Assembly: GCA_032718475.1 (NCBI GenBank)
Contig: JAUCBJ010004552.1
Location: forward strand, 1 to 64,000
DNA length: 64,000 bases
Origin: Nemertoderma westbladi
Taxonomy: Eukaryota > Xenacoelomorpha > Nemertodermatida > Nemertodermatidae
Direction of reading: 5' to 3'
A model generated the notes under the pieces. That model saw only the letters and a list, made by a program, of their open reading frames with translations, was not told the origin of the DNA and did not search any database. Of this stretch, positions 47,501-58,291 are shown piece by piece; the stretch's first letter is position 1, and the number at the start of each line of letters is the position of its first letter. The translations under genes were made by a program, and so were the position numbers.

Positions 47501-50500
47501 CGCTTGAAAGCCTTTAGCTGACAAACAAACAAACAAACACACAAACAAACAAACGTTTATAATTTTATAGAGAAGATTGTTAGATTTCGCGGCAGAGTTA
47601 AGTAGATAATTGGTGGAACAATAAGAACTTTCAGTTTCGCTAAATCTGATGTTCCTCATTGTGAATGTAACTGGGATTGTCCGCAGACTTTAGGGTTTTA
47701 TCGACTAACTCAACAGCGTCGCCACCCATAGTGTGATTGTTGTTACCCGAAGAAACGCCTTGACTACCACCGGGTTTGGGATTCTTCTTAGACTTATCAA
47801 CCACAGTGTACTCATCAGCTACATCAGCCCCAGTGGTATCACCATCATTCAATCGATCGCTCTTCGATTCGGAATGTTTGTCTCTTTTTATTCTGGACCC
47901 TCCAACTGGTTTCGGCTTTTTCGAGATACCTGGTTTAGGTTGGGTACCCAGTATTTTAGATACTTCAATGGAATTGTTACCTCCAACTGATTTTCTGCTC
48001 TTATCAACAACGGCGTATTCATCAGCGTCTGTCTCAGATTCTTTGCCATTATCCAATGGTTCTTTGGGGATATTCGGATTAGTTGATGCAACAAAATTAC
48101 TGATATTCTTTGCATTTCTACTTTTCTCAACAACAGAATATACATCACCAAAACTTTCAGGGTTTTTAGCTGGAACCTCAGGTTTTACCTCCCCTTCACC
48201 CTCCACCTCTATGACAACCGCACTTGACTTCCTCCTTGTTCTATCAACCTGAGCATACTCATCAGTAACTTCTTTATCTACAATCACTTCAGCCATAGTA
48301 TCGGTATTAGATTCCCCAGATTCCCCAAACGGAGATTTATTTTGTTCTTTGGAGGTAGAATTAACATTACTACTTCCAACAGCTCCACCAAACGGTTCGT
48401 AGTAATCAACATCTTCAGACTTCGCAAATCCTTCTCTTGTACCAAAAATACTGTCTCGAGCATTATAGTATTCTTCGTCAACTTCACCATTAACTTGGTT
48501 AGGCTTGTCATTAACTTTCTCTCCATCACATTGAACATAATAGTCATCCATCTTAAAGTTTTCATTATCAACACCATCGCCAGGGGATCTTTCCTCTTCC
48601 AGAGTTTTCCGTTTTCGCCTATAGACCACGAAAAGTGCAATAAAAACACCCGCAGCTACAACCAAAACAACCATTGCTGACGTCACTGCAACTATGGTAA
48701 TGACTGAGCTTCCTTCACTGTTTAGAGATTGAGGGATTCCAATGATACTGGCACCACCACTTATAGAACTGATTTCTTCATTCCACGGAATACAGTAAAC
48801 TTCATACCGGTAGATGGCGCTATCATGTGCATTCATTTCAACTGATAGAGTCGGTCCTTCTCCTACAACCTCAGTAACATTATCTGTAACTCTAAACCAG
48901 GTGATGTTATTATCAGGCGATCCAGATGTAAACTCAGCATTTAGTACAATAACCTCTCCTTCAGGTACTTCAATAATATCCTTAACGGCTTTCTTAGTAT
49001 CTGTGGTGATTGTAAGATTGGTTGCTAAGTAACCTATTACCATAGTAACGCCGCACTCAGTAACCCCATTGGATACAATGTTTTTAGCCCTGCAAGTAAA
49101 CGTTTGTTTGTTATATAAACCTGGGTTGGTTTCTATATCTGAAAGGTTTAGTTTTAGGATTTCTACTGAATCCAGTTTCTCGTAGATATAATTATTGTTC
49201 ATATCTTCATTATCGCTGTTAACCCATTGGAATACGCCGTTGTTAGGATGAACAGATTCTTTAGGAGAAGGTAACCAATCAGTAGCTTTACATTCCAGGG
49301 AAGGGTTTGATTGGTCCGTTTCCCTTAGGAATTTATCTGAATTTGGATCGAATATTAAACGACAATTAGAGTTACCGGTTTCTACTTCTCCGTTACAACC
49401 GCAGTGTAGGTCGGAGGAACGAGTTTGACAGGCTTCGACCTCATATGGATATGACATATAATTACAACATCCCCACGAGCAACGGTAGTCATACTGCCCG
49501 TTATATTCCCACACATACATAAGTTCATTAACAGTAAATGTAGATGTGTGTTTGTCTCTATCTATATCAACAGTTCCTCTGCTCTGTTCGATGTTAACGG
49601 TAGATAATAGTTCTTGTTTACCACGGTACAATCTGACCATGTTATCTAAATTATTGCCAGCCTTTATTCGATTGTCAGTACAAACTACTTTCAGTTTGTC
49701 TCCTTTCATTAAACAATCTCGACCTTCTGGTAAAATCTTTTTCATATGCGTCAAACCGCTGACAATAACATTGTGATTTACAAATACCGCGAGAATTACA
49801 CCGAACAGATAAACACAGTTCAGGGACATCTTTAAAACAAAAAGTTATCATAATTATCTGTACGTTTACTGATATGGTATAGTGGATAAAGTCACAATAT
49901 AGTTGTAGGTTTTAATAAGGAGGTAAATACCGTTGGTTTAAGTTCCCCGTTTGTGAAGTTAATAAAGGATTATAATGAGTTATATAAAGTCGATCTGCCA
50001 ATAGGCAAATCTCCAAAATACTTATTGGGTTGGCCTATTTGGTGCCGAGTTCACGAGTTGCGAAGTATTGGGGGAAATGTATCATACTTACATACTAGTT
50101 GGTCCATAGAACGTTTCTAAGGGATCATCATCCCAGCTAAAGGGGGCGGAGGACAGTTCCCAAAAGTTATGAGTGATAATGTTAACTTTCTCTGAAGTGT
50201 CTGTAATTGAAGAGATACGCCTATTCCTACTATTGGAAGAGACGGTAACAATACCTGCAATATCTTACTGTAAAATTTGTAAATCAAATCATAAATCCGA
50301 CCTTCTCACCAAAACAGTAAACTCTAAGTAAGCGAATATATTGCAGTATTGATCTCTTATAACCGGTGAGGCAGAAAACAGTCTACGAGCAGACAAACTT
50401 CGATAAAACAAAATCCCGCGCAGCGAATCCTAAAATCAGGCTGACTCACTGACGGACTAAGGGGCTCGTATACTTTGCCGCGGTGTGATTTATATGGTTG

Positions 50501-53500
50501 GGCAAAGAGACGCTAGCTAGGTACAGGCAGAGATTTGGAGATGTCTAACTAGCGGGCAAAGCACAGTACGGACAAAGTTAATTTTATATATTTCGAGGTG
50601 TAAATAATTTCTAACGCGCGTGTTAATTCTGAATGGTCAAAACAGTTTTGCTCCTTCACATATATAATTACTGGGTACGGTGTGCATTTTACGAATATTC
50701 TAATTTTGTAACTTGTAGGTCCAATACTCACGAATGATAAGGTTCCTTCCCCTCTTGCGTATTTCCAGGACTCAAATTCAGGCATAAGGTTAATACTACG
50801 CCCAGAATTCGGCAATTTTAGGTACCAGGTCCCTGATACTAAGAAGAGATGTGTTAGTTTACTACTGTAGGCGTACAGTTACTAATAGCTATCCTGGCTC
50901 CTATCTAGAATTTTAGTCACCCAGGTAGTCCGGGTAACTTCCTATTAGGGCGTTGGCGGGGACACGGTAGATGTTAGTATATCCCTGATAGCCTCAATTT
51001 ATTTGCGCCTAGTACGTAAACTGCCCTACCGCCTGAACGGTACAATCCCAATTCAGGTGAAAACACAGCAACCCCCTAACCTACAAGTTCTAATGCAATG
51101 GACACTGTCGTACTGCAAATAGTCGCACACACACCTGTACTTAGCAAGAGTTAAGCGTACAGTTTGCTGCACCCTAACCAATGTGTATGCCTTGTACCGG
51201 TGTGCCTACGCCTTATCTGCGTACTAGTATCTGCCTGCGCTCTCCCTCCCCCCGTAGGAATATGAAGGTCTACTGTGGGTTTTTTCCTGAATCAAGACAG
51301 TACAGTCCCTATGATGTAATTTTGGGCTTACAGCGTGTCACTACGTCTACCTTTGATCTTTTGGTCTTATACTTAGGTAGCAAGGATCGAACGCTGTCTA
51401 ACCTTTTAGGCGATGGGCGAATAACTCTAAAATGGTATTGCGGGTTGTCTCTCGTCTACATTCCCGTGATGTTCCCGTTCATTGCTGCGGCCCGATCTCT
51501 AGCCGGCCATCCTGTCCCTGAGTTTGTTCACCGTAGTGAATCCATGGTAAAACAGAAAAGCTGAGAGAATATTCTGACTTTATTACAGAAGACACAATTA
51601 TAATACAATGTAATCTGAGAATAAACTAAGCACGACAGAGAGATTGATTATAAGAAGTTTGTGTGAGTATAAAGTATATACTAAAGTAGTAAACTAATGA
51701 ACGAAATCGCACCTTTTTATACCAAATTTGTGCCGCAATCAATCGAGAAAATTCTCGATTGTTCTATAGATTCTAACAAGGTTTTAAAGATAGCTATTGG
51801 TCCAGCTAATATATAACTTGCACGACATTGGTTACAATCAAATAACTACAGCCTTATTGGTACAGACAAATGCAATTAATTTGTAGCGGTTAATTTAAAT
51901 GAGTTGAAATTCTGCACAAAAAATAATTCGCACTTACTAGGATTCGAACTCGATACCTACTACACATATAATTTCCAACGCTCTACCAACTGAGCTAGGC
52001 TTGGGGTGAAACAGACTGCTGGGAGGGGGGAAAAAAAATAAGAAAACCAGCAGGAAAACAAGGAAAAACAGAAAGGGGAAAAGAGGGAAAAGGGAACAAA
52101 AAAAGAAAAAAATGTGAAAACATTAGACATATTGCTGAAATGGTTTATTTTATAAGTAGATAAAAAAGTATGGTTTTCATTTTTAAATAGGACATTATTT
52201 TAACTACTTCCATTGAAACCCCAGTCAAAAATGTTCATGCGTATCGCATGTGGGTCACGCATCTAATTCGCATGCGAATCGCATGAGAAAGTGTCCGGAC
52301 CTTTAGAAGCGATACGCATGCGGATATCATGCGAAGTACCCATGCGTATCGCACGTGTCTAGCATGCGATTCTCTTTAGTGTAGAATAAACCAATGGCCA
52401 TATATGACCAAATAAATTAACCCTATCTGGTCCAGTCTATTTTACTACTCAATTGGCCCAGGGGGGGAGGGGCAGAGGGGGGTCATTTTAGACATTTGTT
52501 TATATCTTGGCTCAAAAATTATAATTTCGATGGTTTAAAGGTTTTCGAGGTCGCTGTTTACGATAAAACTTGTTAAAAAAAATATTCGGGCAATGCAACC
52601 GTCATTTTTAGTGCCATCTGGTGCTCCAGAATGAAAAGTACAAAGTAGCAAAAATTTCAAACTGTTAAATGTTGCCTTTGGTTTGATAAGTCTAAAGCTA
52701 TACTGGTTTTCAAGGTCGCTGATCATGATACAACTCGTTAAAATCATTCGTGGGAATATGAATGCAACTATGATCGTCGGTGCTTGTCTGCTCTGGGACG
52801 AAAAATACAAGTAGCATAAAATTTCAAATGACAAAAATCTAATTTGGTCGGATAATATGATATTGAGTGGCATATATGTGATCTAGCATCCTAAAAAACA
52901 CCTTATGTCATAAAATCAGTTGATGGTTCTCTTCACACGATAACAGCAAGGGTGGACCATTCAACTGATAGCTCCTGAAATGAGGTCGTCGATTACTCCG
53001 GATATCCTGGGTTTGAATTTCCTTCCGGAGTTGTTTAAATGAATAACCATTAGCTTTCATGTCCCGAGCCTTAGTAAGGAAGGTATAGAAGTTATTGTCA
53101 ATCATATTACCATGTATTATAATTTCAGCTCTATAATATTCACCACCACCATATTTTACTTCATATGTATTAACTTTGCCAATTAAATCCCGTTGAAAAT
53201 TCCTAATACAATTGCGTGTGTAATATCCATATCAATTGTTTAGAACATTTAGAACATCTATTTGAGATATTGCTGTTTTAATCCGTGAATAATAATCGGG
53301 TATAATAATAATCGCATAATAATGCAGTGATAATACAGTAATAATAAAGAATAGGGCCAAGCCTACACCAGATGTCATGATATATGATGCCTTGGGCTGA
53401 ATTCTGAATTGGGCTGAATAGAGAAGCTATTGAACCCCTAACCCTACAGCCTCTGCCTTTAAACATCCTCTGCCTATTGCTATAATAATAGGCTGATAAT

Positions 53501-56500
53501 AGACCCCTAACAGCCTAAGGCAGGTATAGCGTATAGATAGGCAGCGTCACTGAAAGTACAATTTATAGAATTTAAATTTCCCTCTACTACCAGAGAACTC
53601 AATATTCTCACTGGATTTTACACTTACCTTAGCAGCTCCCTACCACGCACCTTAACAAGCTACCACCGACCTTAGCACGCTACCACCGACCTTAGCACGC
53701 TACCACCGACCTTAGCACGCTACCACCGACCTTAGCTTTTACCACGCACCTTAGGCATTCCTACTCATGACAGCATGAGCTAGGGCTGGGGTAAAACAGA
53801 CTGTAAACAAGGGGGGAAAAGAATTACGCGAAAAATTACCAGAGAGGGAGGAAAAACGCAGAGAAAAAGGAAAAACGCAATAATGTATTTATCTACCGTA
53901 CATATTTTTATTAGAATTATTATACTTTGTAAATATTGAAACAGCAATATTAATATTATACAGTATGAGAACATGTAATATACATATAGAGCATTGTACA
54001 TTATACAGTAACTTATACAAATTTAACTTATTCAACAAATAATATATTATCATTTACGTCTAACTATCAACGTAAGCTATTCTACCCCTAAAGGTCTGTT
54101 TACACGTGGAAACTTTTAGATCAACTTTCTCGGCAAGTAGCAATTTTTTTTGGAGCAACTTAATTTAATCGCTGTTTACACGTGGCAACTTTCCCAGCAA
54201 CATGGCCGGCAACTTTTGGAGCAACTTGGCGAGTTTAACTGTAAAATAGTGGGTCTTTTATCTACTAGCTAGTTTTTGATAATTTAATTTGATTATCGCG
54301 CTTTAATTCCCCAACGCAAATTCCTTCAAGTTGCCGTAAAAGTTGAGCAAATTTTACGGCAATTTTTTTCAGCAACTTACGTGTTTACACGGAGCAACTT
54401 GATCGGCAACCTGGTTTGCTCTAAAAGTTGCCGAGAAAGTTGCTCTAAAAGTTTCCACGCGTAAACAGGCCTTAAGGCAAGGATATGCGCATTGCTCATC
54501 TCAAAGATCCATTAGTTTTCCAATAATTTCCAAACACTAATTATTATTTTTCAGGGCCAACGATATGGAACTCTGATTCCTCTGCTGACGTAAAACATAA
54601 AAAATCTAAAATACAGTACCCTTTTCGAAATAGGTCACCTTCTAAAATATTAAATTAAAGTACACTGTAAACAATCAATAAAACATAGATCTTACCAATT
54701 TTCCATAACCTTTTCCATCCAATATTTTATATTTTATGTATTTCCTATCTCGACTCATTAGTTTAGTTTTATATACCTGGATCAGCATCGGAACTCCCGT
54801 AAACAATTGATTGCGCTGGAGATTAACTTAGAATAATTAAGTATTTCCCTTATCAACAACAACAGTACATATCTCACACCTCACAATTCACATAATAGTA
54901 ATATCCCCCCCCCCCTTTTTTTTGCAAGCACTGCACACCACCCCTACCTGCCCGGCACTCCCAGACAATACATTGGGCTATAATACTAGCCACGCCATTG
55001 TCCAAAGTATTATTGTTACTTAACTTTTAATATTGCAATTATACAATATACTGTATATATTACTCTATATGTGCAATGTGAGTATCGGATTACCAAATAA
55101 CAATAAATTTAAACAATTGTCTTCTTTAGTCTAAAATTCGCAACTGTTCGGTGGTCCACCCACACGATCAACACCATGTAGTACAAAAACCTAGGAATAC
55201 AACTACATGCTCTAAAATCTCCAAAAATGACCCCCCCCCCCCCCCCCCCCCTCCGCTAAATGGCAGGTCTCCTTTGCTAATTCCCGTATCCAAACACGGT
55301 ACTCGTGGATGCCTTTGAACTCATGACACATTATTGAAAGTTTATTATTTACTCATAAGTCTAGAAAACTAGATAATATATTTGTAATATGATAATTTAT
55401 TTGTCAATATAACACGATTAACTGATACTCGTTTAATTAAACGTAAACCTTTGATGAAATTAAAAAATTCCTTCCAAATCCTTGCCTGTAATCAATAATT
55501 AATTAAAAGTTTAGTTGTTTTGTTGGGTAAACTTAGCAGCCTATCCCAGTACATGATTTCCCATCTCCTCAACCAGGGGAACTACTATATAGTTTAAACT
55601 ATGTAAGCTATTTATAGCAGCCAATAGAAAGCCGGGTTTTTCCTACTATCCACCTAAGCAAGCTACTCCCTTCCTCACCTCCACGCTACTCGCGACCTTA
55701 GCTCTAGCCTACTCTCAACCTTAGATTTACCACAGTCCTTAGGTATTCTGCCTGAGCTACTGAACCACTTGACCGATGGGTGCACAATAGATAGAACCAA
55801 TACTAATGAGAACTCAAAGCAATCTTTACAAAGTTAATTCGAATAAAATAAAATTTTGAAAATCCACGGCATTTAGGGAATATAATTCTATAGTCTGTGA
55901 AAACTGTCAATCTGGGATTGTGTTTCTGACGGTTTGTCTGTCGAACTATAACAAAAGCATTCATACTAGATAAAAGTTTCATTTTGTTATGGGGTTTTCC
56001 TGGTCGCTGATTTAATTCAAAACATCAGTTTTCACCTTGAGCGAAATGTTTTATGTTTGTCTGTCTGTCAGTCTGTCTGTCCGTCCGACGATCTGTCAGT
56101 TAAAATATAAGGACATCATACCACCTAGCTAAATCGTTTTTGTTGCGGTTTTATTGGTCGCTGATTTCATTTTCAAAGTCAGTTTTCAATTTAAAAAAAC
56201 TACTATGTCTGTCGGTCTGTCTGTCGGTTTTTCTATCTGTCCAGTGATCTGTCTGTCAAAGTAATATGAAGGCATACCAATTAATATGATGACAATCCCT
56301 CTAAAAGCCTTTGCATTTTAAAACATATTTGCACAAAATATGTTGTTAAATAGGTAAAAAAATAAAAAATTTCGAACATTTTTTTGAAATTATTTTTATC
56401 CACATATTGTGGGTGCATGTGTAACAAATGTCAATAAATTTGGGTAAAATAAAGTCTCCTAAATAAGGGAACGAAAATTGTTAGTTAATTAGTCAACCTC

Positions 56501-58256
56501 CTTAAGGGGGGCGGGGGGGGGGGGGGGGGATGGGGTGAAATAAATAAAAATATTTTTATTGTTTCATTAAGACCGAAATTTTATATTGAATTTCAAATCA
56601 TTAAGAGGTTTCTCAATATTACGTTTTGTTTTCGAGATATTCGAATTTTTTACACTACTTGCACTTTTCGTTCTATATCAAAAATACAAATCCCAGGGAA
56701 TTGCTCAATTACGCCAATTTTCATTCTTGTGAGGTTTTTGAGGTCGGTTGAATCGGATGGTAACACTTTTAAAAAAATCAAACCAGGTCTTGACTGTATT
56801 TTTTTAACACTACTTGCACTGTTCGTTCTATATCAAAATTTCAAAATGATTGACAATCAGACAACCATACAGACGGACGGACAGCCTAAATTCCGCCAAA
56901 CACAAAAAATGACATCGGAATTGAAATTTCCGACCCCGAAAACCCCATAAAGAAATTATTAGTTAGTTTATCATCCTTACTTCTGGACATTATTAAACAG
57001 ACATTCTTCCATATTCACAGATAGTTTGCGCGGGAAGGTTCAAAAAAATACATCGATATATATATACATTCCTTAGATGGATTTTTTAATTTCGCTCTAG
57101 TTCTCGAGAAAAGTAAAACCTCATCGCAAAACAGCGTCACAAAAAGTGCATTAAAATCATTTTGAAAAAGAAATTCAAAAATTCCTGTACGGATTCTACT
57201 CACAAATTTTTTAGACCAAAATACTCAAAATTGTAGTAGGAGATACATATACAAAGTAGGAACAATAACAATTTCGTGCAATTGGCTATTAACCAATCAG
57301 ACGCGAGTATTTTAGGTGGGTGTGACCACGGAAATGGAAAGCCAGTCCAAATAACTTCCAGAATGCATATATATATAAAATTGAAAAAGTTTGATTGAAT
57401 TCCAAATCATTATTTGTCCATTAAAATATATTATGTTAAGAAATAATTTAATAACTCAAAATAATGTACGTACAATTTATTAATATAAAACTTATAATTG
57501 TAAAAAACAGCCAGTTAATTAATGCAGTTCTAACGTGACTTCCGGTTACAGATGACACTTCCGGCTGAACTCGTACACTAACTATAAATTTAACTGGTTG
57601 AATTATTAATGGGCTATATATCATATACCCATTACTATTAATTGGAAGGCGTGTAAAACGCGTTAGGGTGCGTTTATAAAGTATGTCACGCTAATTTTTC
57701 CGATTTTTGACCCCCCCCCCCCCCCCCCCTCCCCTCTGTCACATTAGTCACATGTTATGTAATCGTTTCACAAAGTATGCGGATTCTTAGTCTCTAATTT
57801 AAAGAAGCCCTCCTTAGGCTTTTTGGCTAATTTGTGTTTATATGACTGTCAAGCCGTCGTCAGTGGTGCAAACCGTAGTCGAATTGCACTGAAATGTGGC
57901 ATCTCTGACTCTCGTATGTTGTCGGATAATATGGGTAAAAATAGAAAATGGTACATTAATGTTATAACATACACCTAATTAATTGTGTAATGAGCTGCTT
58001 ATCTGTAAAACAAATGAATTATCAGTGCAGGGTTTCTCGGAGTCTGAATTGAATGATATGTTTATTTTTATTATTGCCTGTTTTTATTGTGAAATTATTT
58101 AGGTTCTTGTAAATTTTGTATGTACGCCCTACAGTTAATTATTTTGTGCTACTTACTTACTTACGAACTGCTTATCCTGTACTTTGTTTTTCTTTTCTGG
58201 TTCAACTTATATTTGGTTTAACAAATATAATGTACGATAATAATAATAAATCCGAC

Positions 58257-58291
<35 letters not shown>

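Noticed and set aside
44759-49829. Classical ITIM or ITAM motifs in the receptor tails
   Set aside because: Tyrosines are in DEYxxV contexts; position -2 is Asp, and no paired YxxL/I at ITAM spacing is present.
50549-51564. Two open frames of 88 and 127 codons
   Set aside because: No recognisable motif, and frames of this length are expected by chance; noted only as unassigned.
51945-52005. Functional tRNA gene on the reverse strand
   Set aside because: A and B boxes are good but the anticodon and acceptor stems do not pair; treated as SINE-like.
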